A stretch of DNA of 64,000 bases, from NCBI RefSeq assembly GCF_012927325.1, contig NZ_JABBGI010000001.1:62001-126000 (forward strand). The letters are read 5' to 3'. Numbering within the stretch: the first letter of the stretch is position 1; each line of letters starts with the position of its first letter. The DNA is from Chryseobacterium antibioticum. GTDB lineage: Bacteria > Bacteroidota > Bacteroidia > Flavobacteriales > Weeksellaceae. The position numbers were made by a program, and so were the translations under genes. This document shows positions 37,003 through 45,371 of the stretch, piece by piece. The notes under the pieces are model-generated. The model was given only the letters and a program-made list of their open reading frames with translations, was not told where the DNA came from and searched no databases.

Positions 37003-37551
37003 TTAAGATATTTTATCCGGAAATTCAATGATAAGATTAAAACCTCCAAGACTTTTAGAATCTTCCATGGGATATCTGTTAGATCTTTTATAGTCTTCAA
37101 TTGTCAAATCAGCACCTATCGGATCAAAGGACTGATGCCTGGTATACAATTTATGTAATGTTATAAAAGAGCGTATTTTATCTAGAGAAGCATACCCTAT
37201 GAGAGAATGAATATGATTAAAATTACCTGTTGTAAAATGAGGGATATTTTTAAATCCAGATTCACCCGTGTTCCGTTCCCTACTAGTGCGTATTTGTGCA
37301 AAGATTTTATCAACGAAAGAGATGTTATAAGATTCAAAATCGAAGCTGACAGTACTATTTTCCACTGAATATTCCGCGTAGTCGCCAGTCATGTATTCAT
37401 AACTGTCTATCATATCAGGACAGCAGTTTGAGACAGGCGATCCCTTCGCTGCTGAAGATGTAATGCTGAAACTTCCAATCTGCAATGCAGCCAGCATACT
37501 GATACAATACGCTACAGCAGAGCCGTAGAAGATAAAGTAACTTCTTTTCAA
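37003..37551 (-). CDS. Exported protein of unknown function
   Basis: 182 residues. One N-terminal hydrophobic stretch (SYFIFYGSAVAYCISMLAAL) looks like a signal anchor. The rest is soluble and polar, with SVSFDFESYNISFVDKIFAQ and NFNHIHSLIGYASL. I do not recognise a family. A TATATTTG promoter box lies 27-34 nt upstream of its ATG. It is the first gene of the block inserted between rplL and rpoB. Confidence 0.6.
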   Translation of the reverse strand: MKRSYFIFYGSAVAYCISMLAALQIGSFSITSSAAKGSPVSNCCPDMIDSYEYMTGDYAEYSVENSTVSFDFESYNISFVDKIFAQIRTSRERNTGESGFKNIPHFTTGNFNHIHSLIGYASLDKIRSFITLHKLYTRHQSFDPIGADLTIEDYKRSNRYPMEDSKSLGGFNLIIEFPDKIS

Positions 37552-37577
37552 AATTATGTGTGTTTTTTTTCTCGGTG

Positions 37578-37606
37578 CAAATATAGTTATTTTTCAAATA
37601 AAACAA
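37578..37606 (-). promoter_or_regulatory. Promoter of the secreted-protein block in rplL-rpoB
   Basis: Minus strand TTG (37604-37606), an 18-bp spacer, then TATATTTG (37578-37585). Drives the 182-residue protein and possibly the VGINT and TSP3 genes behind it. Confidence 0.55.
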
Positions 37607-37780
37607 TATTTTAATATAAATTTTAATTATAAATAAACAATTCCATGAATAATAAATATTTAATTAAGTTAAATTTTATCAAATCATCAATAATAATAAA
37701 ATATGAAACTATATACGTTTAACATATTTGAATACTATTGTGGAAAATTTTAATTCAAATCTGATAAAAACAAAAAAAAA

Positions 37781-37804
37781 AGCCCGGACATTGCTGTCCG
37801 GGCT
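37781..37804 (-). terminator. Terminator of rplKAJL
   Basis: AGCCCGGACA (37781-37790) and TGTCCGGGCT (37795-37804) form a perfect 10-bp stem, loop of four, followed on the minus strand by ten T. So ribosomal-protein transcripts end before the inserted genes. Confidence 0.9.
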
Positions 37805-37826
37805 TTCTATTTTATAGTAAATTGAA

Positions 37827-38195
37827 TTATTTCAATTCTACTTCAGCACCAGCTTCTTCTAATTGCTTCTTAAGAGCTTCAGCTTCGTCTTTAGAGATTC
37901 CTTGCTTAATTGCAGCAGGAGCTCCGTCTACGATATCTTTAGCTTCTTTAAGACCAGCACCAGTTAAATCTTTTACCAATTTAACGATAGCTAATTTAGA
38001 AGCACCTGCAGACTTAAGAATTACATCGAATTCAGTCTTTTCTTCAGCAGCTTCACCTGCACCACCTGCAGCAACTACTACAGCAGCAGCAGCTGGCTCA
38101 ATTCCGTACTCATCCTTAAGGATAGTAGCTAATTCGTTTACGTCTTTTACAGTTAGGTTTACTAGCGTTTCAGCTAAATTTTTTAAATCTGACAT
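37827..38195 (-). CDS. rplL: 50S ribosomal protein L7/L12
   Basis: 122 residues. Acidic stalk protein with the N-terminal [23 protein letters not shown], the Ala/Gly-rich hinge [19 protein letters not shown] and the C-terminal domain [21 protein letters not shown]. It forms the multi-copy ribosomal stalk that recruits GTPase factors. 46 nt downstream of rplJ. Confidence 0.98.
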   Translation of the reverse strand: MSDLKNLAETLVNLTVKDVNELATILKDEYGIEPAAAAVVVAAGGAGEAAEEKTEFDVILKSAGASKLAIVKLVKDLTGAGLKEAKDIVDGAPAAIKQGISKDEAEALKKQLEEAGAEVELK

Positions 38196-38241
38196 TGTTG
38201 TAATGTTTTTGTTGATTATTTATTTAATTTTTTGAGAGTAA

Positions 38242-38838
38242 TTATTCAGCACTTGGAGTTTCTTCCGTGCTTTCTGCAGCAGGAGCTTCTGGAGCCGCCT
38301 CAGCAGGAGTTTCTTCTACAGCAGGTGCAGCAGCTTCTTCAGTTGCAACTTCTACTGTTTCAGATTTGTTTTGAAGAGCAGAAACAACTCTTTGAATTGG
38401 AGACTGAAGTAATCCGATGATTTCACCGATCATTTCTTCTCTAGACTTAATGCTTACTAGAGCATCAAGGTTGTTGTCACCAACATAGAAAGTTTCCTGT
38501 ACAAAAGCAGCCTTTAAAGCCGGCTTCTCTTCTTTTTTTCTAAAGTCTTTGATTAATTTTGCAGGAGCATTAGCTGTTTCAGCAATCATCAAAGCAGAGT
38601 TACCTTTGAACGTTTCAAACATTTCAGAGTAATCTACTCCTTCCATTTGCTCCATTGCTTTTTGTAAAAGTGTATTTTTCACCACTTTCACTTTGATGTT
38701 TTGCTTGAAAGCCTGTCTTCTGAAGTCAGAAGATTTAGCAGCGTTCAAACCGTCTAAATCTGCTACGTAAACTACTTTCGCATCCTGAAGCAAATCTTTG
38801 ATCTCTTGTATTGCTACAACTTTTTGGTCTTTTGTCAT
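38242..38838 (-). CDS. rplJ: 50S ribosomal protein L10
   Basis: 198 residues. The core is KVVAIQEIKDLLQDAKVVYVADLDGL and FRKKEEKPALKAAF. The last about 30 residues are an Ala/Glu/Pro-rich tail (EEAAAPAVEETPAEAAPEA) that is longer than in E. coli. Anchors L7/L12 to the ribosome. The 18-nt gap to rplA leaves no room for a leader. Confidence 0.97.
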   Translation of the reverse strand: MTKDQKVVAIQEIKDLLQDAKVVYVADLDGLNAAKSSDFRRQAFKQNIKVKVVKNTLLQKAMEQMEGVDYSEMFETFKGNSALMIAETANAPAKLIKDFRKKEEKPALKAAFVQETFYVGDNNLDALVSIKSREEMIGEIIGLLQSPIQRVVSALQNKSETVEVATEEAAAPAVEETPAEAAPEAPAAESTEETPSAE

Positions 38839-38855
38839 TGTCTTAAGGATTATTA

Positions 38856-39548
38856 TTAGTTAACAGATTTACTATCAATTGCAATACCTGGGCTCATTGT
38901 AGAAGACAAATAAATGCTCTTCACATAAGTACCTTTAGCAGCAGTTGGTTTCATTTTGATCAATGTCGAGATTAGTTCCTGAGCATTTTCTTTGATTTTG
39001 TCAGCATCGAAAGATACTTTACCAATACCAGCGTGGATGATCCCGTACTTATCTACTTTAAAATCAATTTTACCTGCTTTCACTTCAGTTACTGCTTTAC
39101 CAATTTCCATGGTTACAGTTCCTGACTTAGGGTTAGGCATAAGACCTCTTGGACCTAATACTCTACCTAATGGACCTAATTTACCCATAACAGCTGGCAT
39201 AGTAACGATAACGTCAACATCTGTCCAACCATCTTTTATTTTTTGTAAATATTCGTCAAGACCTACATAATCAGCTCCAGCTTCTTTAGCTTCAGCTTCT
39301 TTATCTGGTGTAACAAGAGCTAAAACTTTAACATCTTTACCAGTTCCGTGAGGAAGAGATACTACACCTCTTACCATTTGGTTTGCTTTTCTTGGATCTA
39401 CACCCAATCTTACAGCGATATCTACAGAAGCATCAAACTTTGCAGTGCTTACTTCTTTTACAAGAGCTGAACCTTCTTCAAGGTTATAGATTCTACCTTT
39501 TTCTACTTTGCTTAAAGCTTCTTTTTGCTTTTTAGTTAATTTTGCCAT
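38856..39548 (-). CDS. rplA: 50S ribosomal protein L1
   Basis: 230 residues, standard length. Signature [28 protein letters not shown] (parts: [16 protein letters not shown] and [11 protein letters not shown]). Binds 23S rRNA at the E-site stalk. 11 nt from rplK. Confidence 0.98.
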   Translation of the reverse strand: MAKLTKKQKEALSKVEKGRIYNLEEGSALVKEVSTAKFDASVDIAVRLGVDPRKANQMVRGVVSLPHGTGKDVKVLALVTPDKEAEAKEAGADYVGLDEYLQKIKDGWTDVDVIVTMPAVMGKLGPLGRVLGPRGLMPNPKSGTVTMEIGKAVTEVKAGKIDFKVDKYGIIHAGIGKVSFDADKIKENAQELISTLIKMKPTAAKGTYVKSIYLSSTMSPGIAIDSKSVN

Positions 39549-39559
39549 TTCAATAAGTT

Positions 39560-40003
39560 TTAAGCGTTAGTTGGTTTAGTTCCTGTTACTTTTAACCCCA
39601 TAGATCTAGCAGTACCAGCTACCATAGAAAGAGCAGAGTCTATTGTAAAGCAGTTAAGGTCTGTCATTTTATCTTCAGCGATTTTCTTTACCTGATCCCA
39701 AGATACAGCACCTACTTTGTTTCTGTTTGGTTCACCAGAACCTCCCTTGATTTTAGCTGCATCCATTAACTGGATCGCTGCAGGTGGAGTTTTAATAACG
39801 AATTCAAAAGATTTGTCTTCGTATACTGTAATTACTACAGGTAAAACTTGCCCTGGCTTATCTTGGGTTCTTCCGTTAAATTGCTTACAAAACTCCATGA
39901 TGTTCACACCTGCAGAACCCAATGCTGGACCTACTGGTGGAGAAGGGTTAGCTGCGCCACCTTTCACCTGAAGCTTTACCATTTTAAAGACTTTCTTAGC
40001 CAT
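39560..40003 (-). CDS. rplK: 50S ribosomal protein L11
   Basis: 147 residues. N-terminal [23 protein letters not shown] and C-terminal [11 protein letters not shown]. Binds 23S rRNA in the GTPase-associated region. First gene of rplKAJL, with its own promoter about 100 nt upstream. Confidence 0.98.
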   Translation of the reverse strand: MAKKVFKMVKLQVKGGAANPSPPVGPALGSAGVNIMEFCKQFNGRTQDKPGQVLPVVITVYEDKSFEFVIKTPPAAIQLMDAAKIKGGSGEPNRNKVGAVSWDQVKKIAEDKMTDLNCFTIDSALSMVAGTARSMGLKVTGTKPTNA

Positions 40004-40099
40004 TTTTATTTTTTTTAGTTTGAATAATTAATGAGTTTGGAAGCATTATTTATTCAGCAGATAACCGACTCACATACAGTAAATCTACTTTTCGGACTG

Positions 40100-40130
40100 C
40101 AAAATTATGAAATATTTTTGAATTAGCAAA
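40100..40130 (-). promoter_or_regulatory. rplK operon promoter
   Basis: Minus strand TTTG (40127-40130), a 19-bp spacer, then TAATTTTG (40100-40107). A very good match; about 90 nt of leader precede the rplK ATG at 40003. Confidence 0.8.
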
Positions 40131-40242
40131 TAATAATCCCGTAAATACATGAATAAAAGTCAAATATGTGACTAAAAAAAAATTACCGCTCATTTCTGAG
40201 CAGTAATTATACTTCTTATTAATAGTTAACTTAGCTTAATTA

Positions 40243-40313
40243 TTATTTTTTAATAAACTTTTCGGTTACCACTTTATTTTTTGTTTTGATTTCCAATAAA
40301 TACATTCCTAAAA
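40243..40313 (-). pseudogene. T9SS sorting-tail remnant (minus strand)
   Basis: The minus strand reads GMYLLEIKTKNKVVTEKFIKK followed by TAA, the last 21 or so residues of a type A T9SS C-terminal domain (written here in parts: GMYLLEIKTKNKV, VTEKFIKK). The reading upstream turns into non-matching sequence at about 40313, so only the tail is left. Confidence 0.6.
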
Positions 40314-40496
40314 AACACTTTATTCTTTTCAAAAGAACGACAGAAAGTTCAAATTGATTCTTTTGACAAAAAACTTGTCAAAAGAACATCGAAACCAAAC
40401 CATATCAACACTCCAGACTTATCAAAAGGAATTTACATTTTAAAAGCCACTGATCCATTAGGAAAGTTATTGTTTAAAAAATTTATTAAAGATTAA
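40311..40496 (+). pseudogene. T9SS sorting-tail remnant (plus strand)
   Basis: The plus strand reads NTLFFSKERQKVQIDSF, then KKLVKRTSK, INTPDLSKGIYILKATD and LFKKFIKD before TAA at 40494. This is most of a T9SS type A C-terminal domain with no upstream body. The stop upstream (TGA near 40288) closes the frame. It meets the minus-strand tail head to head near 40313. Confidence 0.65.
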
Positions 40497-40572
40497 ACCC
40501 ATTCATTATTCAAAACAAGAAAGAGGCGACCTTTTGAGGTCACCTCTTATATAAAAGCGATTGATACTCTAT

Positions 40573-41250
40573 TTAGAATCCTGAAGGCTTGTTAACCGTA
40601 CGTGCAGAACCATTTGTCCCTCCCAGATCAGAATTAATATCATTGATATTCTGTTTCGTGATCAGTCTTTTATAGGCCATCAGATAGAGGTCTATTGTAA
40701 AATTATTATAGGTTCTTCCGGGGTTTGCAGAGGTAAGAGCGATAAGCTTACTGTCCGTAAATCTGGCTCGGATATGCCATGTCCCTTTACTTTTGAATGC
40801 CGTTACATCCGGAGATCCCTGTCTGTTGTCATTGATTCCGTTATCACCGTAATCAAGAGCTACGTTGGTGGTACCATCATTCATCTTAAATGAATAATTA
40901 TGGACTACGACTAAAAATTTATCCTCATCAATTTTAGTATCATAATCTGTAATTCCCGCTCCGGATATTCCCGTAAGAGAAAGTTTAAGATAATTAAACA
41001 GTCCGCTGCTTTCCAGTTTAGGGTCATACAGCTGCAGAGAATTTTCAGAGGTAGCCAAAAAGCTTCCCCCGGTCATTGTAGGCTCTCCCGGATTTCTTAG
41101 ATATAGTGAATTGGTATATGTGTTTCCGTTGACATCAAGTGTCTCTTTGGGATCAGTCGTTTTAATCCCTACTCTTCCTGACTGGGCATTCACAAACATT
41201 CCCAGAAATAGTATCATTATACTGTAAATTCTTCTTTCCATGATCATCAT
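40573..41250 (-). CDS. VGINT-type secreted protein
   Basis: 225 residues from ATG 41250; ATGs at 41247 and 41241 are also possible. The signal peptide (ERRIYSIMILFLGMFVNAQ) is followed by SGRVGIKTTDPKETLDVNG. The rest is a beta-rich domain with KFLVVVHNYSFKM and TWHIRARFTDS, shared in pattern with the next two genes. The ATG and the upstream stop share one base (TAATG). Function unknown. Confidence 0.7.
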   Translation of the reverse strand: MMIMERRIYSIMILFLGMFVNAQSGRVGIKTTDPKETLDVNGNTYTNSLYLRNPGEPTMTGGSFLATSENSLQLYDPKLESSGLFNYLKLSLTGISGAGITDYDTKIDEDKFLVVVHNYSFKMNDGTTNVALDYGDNGINDNRQGSPDVTAFKSKGTWHIRARFTDSKLIALTSANPGRTYNNFTIDLYLMAYKRLITKQNINDINSDLGGTNGSARTVNKPSGF

Positions 41251-41897
41251 TATTGAAGCCCTAAAGGCGTGTTGGTTGAAACTCCTGAATAAATGGGCGA
41301 AGCAGAAGCAGAGACAGATCCCGTGAATGTTCCCCAATCTTTCACCAGCGATTTTTCAAATACATTAAGAGTAAGTGTCCATGTTCCGTTCACTGAAGAT
41401 ACTGTGCCGGCTCCTTTAAAACTTAAATTAATCGCATGATAATTTTTCCCACCGTTCTTAACCTGGGTTACTTCCGTAGAATAAGCTCCGAAAGATTTAG
41501 GATTGGTAGAAGTATTGGCAGCCGAAACAGCACTTGTAAAAACAGCACCGGTAATGGCTACTACATATTTACTGGTTTCCAAGTCTGTATTGAGATTAAC
41601 GACTTCATCCTGGCTCACATTTTTCAGAATAACATTATAGGTATTCACAGGGGCTACATTACGAAGTGAAATATCAAGCATCTTGATCTTTCCTACAGGG
41701 GAAGTGTCTTTTGAACGGGTCAGAAGAAAATAATTTCCTCTTGCCGGTGAATTTACGGTATCTACCAGATAAGATTCTACTAATGTTTCTCCTGCTACAT
41801 CTAAAGTTCCCTGAGGATTAACGGTATTAATTCCCACTTGTGCTTTTGCATTAAATAAGGCCGCTGCCACAAGGAATAATGTGGTGATTTTTTTCAT
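41250..41897 (-). CDS. VGINT-type secreted protein
   Basis: 215 residues from ATG 41897 (MKKITTLFLVAAALFNAKA). QVGINTVNPQGTLDVAGETL follows. It has the pattern TWTLTLNVFEKSLVKDWG, related to TWTLNLLVFDKAYAK-like strands of the neighbouring gene, so the three are diverged tandem copies. No T9SS tail. Function unknown. Confidence 0.72.
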   Translation of the reverse strand: MKKITTLFLVAAALFNAKAQVGINTVNPQGTLDVAGETLVESYLVDTVNSPARGNYFLLTRSKDTSPVGKIKMLDISLRNVAPVNTYNVILKNVSQDEVVNLNTDLETSKYVVAITGAVFTSAVSAANTSTNPKSFGAYSTEVTQVKNGGKNYHAINLSFKGAGTVSSVNGTWTLTLNVFEKSLVKDWGTFTGSVSASASPIYSGVSTNTPLGLQ

Positions 41898-41911
41898 TAT
41901 GTACATCTTTA

Positions 41912-42529
41912 TTATTGAATTAATGGAGCGGTAGCTGCCCCCGTTGTAGAAGCTCCGAGATCTTGAGTATTATTGATTTCTTTTGCATAGGCTTTGTCAA
42001 AAACCAGTAGATTAAGTGTCCATTCCCCAGTAGGAAAAGAGCTATCCGGAGCAAATCCCTGGTAATCGGCTTTCAGTTTCCAGGTTCCGTCGGAAGAATA
42101 CGCAAAAATCTGAGGTACAGGAGTAAGCCAGTCTGCGGAATAGGTTCTTACAGCTTGTGTAAATCCGAATGAAGAAATCACTACAAGAAATTTGTTGGAG
42201 TTGATTTTAGTATCAAACTGATTCACCCAGTCTTTATCTGAAGGGTCACATGTGATCTTAAACTGAATAAGATTAATGGGAGCCGGAGAATTAGGGACAA
42301 AAGAATCGTTGTATGCCGTAATTTTATTTTCCGGAGCCGGAGACTTGATGACGAATGTGTAATTTTCGTCAGCTCCTAATTTTTCTAACGGACTTTTGAA
42401 GATCATTCCTGATGTTTTCATCGTCCCATTCACTGAGAGTTCTTTTTCAGGATTGGAAGTGTTAATACCCACCTGCGCGTTCATAGATACAGCACTTGCC
42501 AGAAGTACTGTCGAAATAATTTTAGTCAT
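41912..42529 (-). CDS. VGINT-type secreted protein
   Basis: 205 residues. Signal peptide MTKIISTVLLASAVSMNA followed by QVGINTSNPEKELSVNGTMK. Shares with the gene at 40573 the KFLVVISSFGFTQ / KFLVVVHNYSFKM strand and a terminal TWKLKADYQGF-type strand. First gene of the three. No promoter box was clear upstream. Function unknown. Confidence 0.72.
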   Translation of the reverse strand: MTKIISTVLLASAVSMNAQVGINTSNPEKELSVNGTMKTSGMIFKSPLEKLGADENYTFVIKSPAPENKITAYNDSFVPNSPAPINLIQFKITCDPSDKDWVNQFDTKINSNKFLVVISSFGFTQAVRTYSADWLTPVPQIFAYSSDGTWKLKADYQGFAPDSSFPTGEWTLNLLVFDKAYAKEINNTQDLGASTTGAATAPLIQ

Positions 42530-42867
42530 TGGACTTATGTATTGTGTTTGTCTTTATTAATTCCCCACCTGATTGATGCTCACTTTATTCTAAATGGCAT
42601 ACGAAGTTGCTACACTTCTGCTATGCATTGTATAAAATTAAAAGGATAAAGTTTTAAGGATTAATCGCTCAGTACTTTACAAGAAACATGCCATTCGGAA
42701 ATAAACGATAAACAAATAATTATTTATCACAACGAAAAACAACAATTTAATTAATTATTCGATAAAATACAATCAAAATAAAGTGCATTTAATATGAAAT
42801 TCACAATAAAACATCTTCTGCAATATTTTTTTTACAAATTTCAAATTGCGAACATATCAGGAACAAA
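42530..42867. other. Intergenic region, no gene seen
   Basis: About 340 bp of AT-rich sequence between nusG's terminator and the VGINT genes. I found no coding frame, RNA gene or convincing promoter. Confidence 0.5.
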
Positions 42868-42870
42868 AAA

Positions 42871-42890
42871 AGACCGCTTAAAAGCGGTCT
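42871..42890 (-). terminator. nusG terminator
   Basis: AGACCGCTT (42871-42879) with AAGCGGTCT (42882-42890) and a 2-nt loop. A-run on one side and T-run on the other let it terminate minus-strand transcription after nusG. Confidence 0.85.
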
Positions 42891-42912
42891 TTGTATATTT
42901 AAAAAGTACTAT

Positions 42913-43455
42913 TTATACTTTTTCTACTTGCATATAGCTAAGCTCCATTGGAGTTTTTCTACCGAAGATCAATACAGAAACTTCGATTTTCTTTTTGTCT
43001 TCAAGAATCTTTTCAACAGTTCCATTGAATCCATTGAAAGGACCGTCAATAACTTTAACGTTTTCACCTACAATGTATGGAATCTCAACATCGGTTGCGA
43101 ATTCAGACAACTCGTCCATTCTTCCCAACATTCTGTTTACTTCAGACTTTCTCATGGGAACAGGATCTCCTCCTTTCGTTAAACTCAGGAAAGATATCAC
43201 TCCCGGGATGTTTTTAATCGCGTGAGGAATTTCACCCATCAGATCAGCTTCGATCATCAGGTATCCAGGATAGTAAGGCTTCTCTTTAGGAACTTTTTTA
43301 CCGTTTCTTATCTGAATAACCTTTTCCATAGGAATAACCACTTGAGTAACGTATTGCTCAAACCCTAAACGTTTGATTTCTGTCTCAATATAGTTTTTCA
43401 CTTTATTTTCCTGTCCGCTGATTGCTTTCAGCACATACCATTTCAATTCGCTCAT
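42913..43455 (-). CDS. nusG: Transcription termination/antitermination factor NusG
   Basis: 180 residues. NGN domain with LKWYVLKAISGQENKVKNYIE and KPYYPGYLMIEADLMGE, and KOW motif GENVKVIDGPFNGFNGTVEKI. Couples RNA polymerase to the ribosome. 17 nt after secE. Confidence 0.98.
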   Translation of the reverse strand: MSELKWYVLKAISGQENKVKNYIETEIKRLGFEQYVTQVVIPMEKVIQIRNGKKVPKEKPYYPGYLMIEADLMGEIPHAIKNIPGVISFLSLTKGGDPVPMRKSEVNRMLGRMDELSEFATDVEIPYIVGENVKVIDGPFNGFNGTVEKILEDKKKIEVSVLIFGRKTPMELSYMQVEKV

Positions 43456-43472
43456 TATGGGAAAATACTTTT

Positions 43473-43679
43473 TTAGTTGAACACGTTAATTAGCATTCCA
43501 ATTATGTTGCTGATTGCTTTTGAAAACAACTCATCAACTCCAAAGGTAAACAATGCCAAAATCACTGTAGCTATAGTTACTACAATAGTGGAAGACTGAA
43601 GATCAGACCACTTTGGCCATTCAACTTTATGTCTGAATTCGTTATAAGAACCTTTTAAAAAATCAACAAATGAACTCAT
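43473..43679 (-). CDS. secE: Protein translocase subunit SecE
   Basis: 68 residues from ATG 43679. SecE signature FLKGSYNEFRHKVEWPKWSDLQSSTIVV (parts: SYNEFRHKVEWPKWSDLQ) and one transmembrane helix. Essential part of SecYEG. The longer frame runs through tRNA-Trp and is not used. Confidence 0.96.
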   Translation of the reverse strand: MSSFVDFLKGSYNEFRHKVEWPKWSDLQSSTIVVTIATVILALFTFGVDELFSKAISNIIGMLINVFN

Positions 43680-43691
43680 AATTAATATTTG

Positions 43692-43762
43692 CACGGGCAC
43701 AAGGATTCGAACCCTGATCAACGGTTTTGGAGACCGGTATCCTACCATTGGACGATGCCCGT
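43692..43762 (-). tRNA. trnW: tRNA-Trp (CCA)
   Basis: 71 nt; the acceptor stem ACGGGCA pairs with TGCCCGT, the anticodon loop reads CTCCAAA and the T-loop has GGTTCGAATCC. Lies between tuf and secE, as in many bacteria. Confidence 0.95.
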
Positions 43763-43768
43763 AGATAA

Positions 43769-43800
43769 AAAGCTTCCGAGAGTTTCCTTCCGGAAGCTTT
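43769..43800 (-). terminator. tuf terminator
   Basis: AAAGCTTCCG (43769-43778) and CGGAAGCTTT (43791-43800), 10-bp stem, 12-nt loop, followed on the minus strand by TTTTTATC. Separates tuf from tRNA-Trp, so secE-nusG may depend on readthrough or on an unseen promoter. Confidence 0.75.
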
Positions 43801-43816
43801 ATTTATTTTAAGATGA

Positions 43817-45031
43817 TTAGTCTAAGATTTCAGTTACCTGACCTGAACCAACTGTTCTACCTCCTTCTCTGATCGCAAATCTAAGACCTACGTTAAGAGC
43901 GATTGGCTGTAACAATTCTACAGTGATCTCTAAGTTATCACCAGGCATTACCATTTCTACACCTTCTGGTAAGAAGATCTCACCTGTAACGTCAGTAGTT
44001 CTTACGTAGAACTGAGGACGGTACTTGTTGTGGAATGGAGTGTGACGTCCACCTTCTTCTTTAGAAAGGATATAAACAGATGCTTTGAATTTTTTGTGTG
44101 GCTTAACAGAATCTTTCTTAGCGATTACCATACCTCTCTTGATGTCAGTTTTTTCAATACCTCTCAACAATAGACCTACGTTATCTCCAGCTTCACCTCT
44201 GTCAAGGATTTTTCTGAACATCTCAACTCCTGTAATAGTAGAAGTTAATTTTTCTTCACCCATACCGATGATGTCAACAGGATCACCTGTATTGATAATA
44301 CCAGCTTCGATTCTACCAGTTGCAACAGTACCTCTACCTGTAATAGAGAATACGTCTTCGATTGGCATCAAGAATGGCTTATCAGTATCTCTTGGTGGTT
44401 GCTCGATCCAAGTATCAACAGCATCCATCAATTCTTCAACGCTCTTGAACCACTTATCGTCAGTCTTAGCACCTCCTTCAGCTGTAGCAGCAGTAAGAGC
44501 ACCTAATGCAGAACCTTGAATTACTGGAGAGTTATCTCCGTCGAAATCGTAAGTAGATAGTAAGTCTCTAAGCTCCATTTCAACAAGCTCTAATAACTCA
44601 GCATCATCTACCATGTCAACTTTGTTCATGAAAACAACAATTCTAGGTACGTTTACCTGACGGCAAAGTAGGATATGTTCTCTAGTCTGAGGCATAGGAC
44701 CGTCAGTTGCAGCACATACTACGATAGCTCCGTCCATTTGAGCAGCACCAGTTACCATGTTCTTTACATAATCCGCGTGACCTGGACAGTCAACGTGAGC
44801 ATAGTGTCTTTTTTCAGTTTCGTATTCGATGTGAGCTGTATTGATAGTAATACCTCTTTCTTTTTCTTCTGGAGCAGAGTCAATTGCAGAGAAGTCTTTT
44901 TTCTCAGCAAGACCTTTGCTAGCTAATACAGCAGAAATAGCAGCTGTAAGAGTAGTTTTACCATGGTCAACGTGACCAATAGTACCAATGTTCAAGTGTG
45001 GTTTGTTACGATTAAACGTTTCCTTTGCCAT
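43817..45031 (-). CDS. tuf: Elongation factor Tu
   Basis: 404 residues, slightly longer than the common 394-395. GTP-binding motifs [19 protein letters not shown] and NKVDM are present. Delivers aminoacyl-tRNA to the ribosome. It follows, in the ancestral order, the tRNA array that now lies 11 kb away. Confidence 0.98.
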   Translation of the reverse strand: MAKETFNRNKPHLNIGTIGHVDHGKTTLTAAISAVLASKGLAEKKDFSAIDSAPEEKERGITINTAHIEYETEKRHYAHVDCPGHADYVKNMVTGAAQMDGAIVVCAATDGPMPQTREHILLCRQVNVPRIVVFMNKVDMVDDAELLELVEMELRDLLSTYDFDGDNSPVIQGSALGALTAATAEGGAKTDDKWFKSVEELMDAVDTWIEQPPRDTDKPFLMPIEDVFSITGRGTVATGRIEAGIINTGDPVDIIGMGEEKLTSTITGVEMFRKILDRGEAGDNVGLLLRGIEKTDIKRGMVIAKKDSVKPHKKFKASVYILSKEEGGRHTPFHNKYRPQFYVRTTDVTGEIFLPEGVEMVMPGDNLEITVELLQPIALNVGLRFAIREGGRTVGSGQVTEILD

Positions 45032-45075
45032 GATGTGAAATTATTTATTTATTGTTTATTCAAATTTTCAGTGTG

Positions 45076-45103
45076 CAAATATAATGATTTTTTAAATATC
45101 AAA
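45076..45103 (-). promoter_or_regulatory. tuf promoter
   Basis: Minus strand TATATTTG (45076-45083), with TTTG at 45100-45103, a 16-bp spacer that is shorter than usual. Predicted transcript start near 45070, leader of about 40 nt. Confidence 0.6.
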
Positions 45104-45155
45104 ACCTTTTTTCTTTAAAAAAATTCAACATCTTGATCCAAACAATTGCAAACCC

Positions 45156-45173
45156 CAATACTTCTAAGTATTG
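45156..45173. promoter_or_regulatory. Perfect 8+2+8 palindrome upstream of tuf
   Basis: CAATACTT-CT-AAGTATTG, roughly 80 bp upstream of the tuf promoter. No T-run follows, so an operator is likelier than a terminator. The other sequence in 45032-45371 is AT-rich with no gene. Confidence 0.45.
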
Positions 45174-45371
45174 AGGTGCAAATTTACACAAATTTATTAA
45201 TTGAAAGAAACCTTATAAGTGTTTTATTCAAAATATAGTCAAGGTAATCTGTTATAATAATTGTATCGTTTTAATAATGAACAAGATAAAAATTCACTCT
45301 AGTAAAAAAAAACTAATCAAAATCCATCTTCTCATTAATCTCGTATATCATTATGAACCATTAAAAATAAT

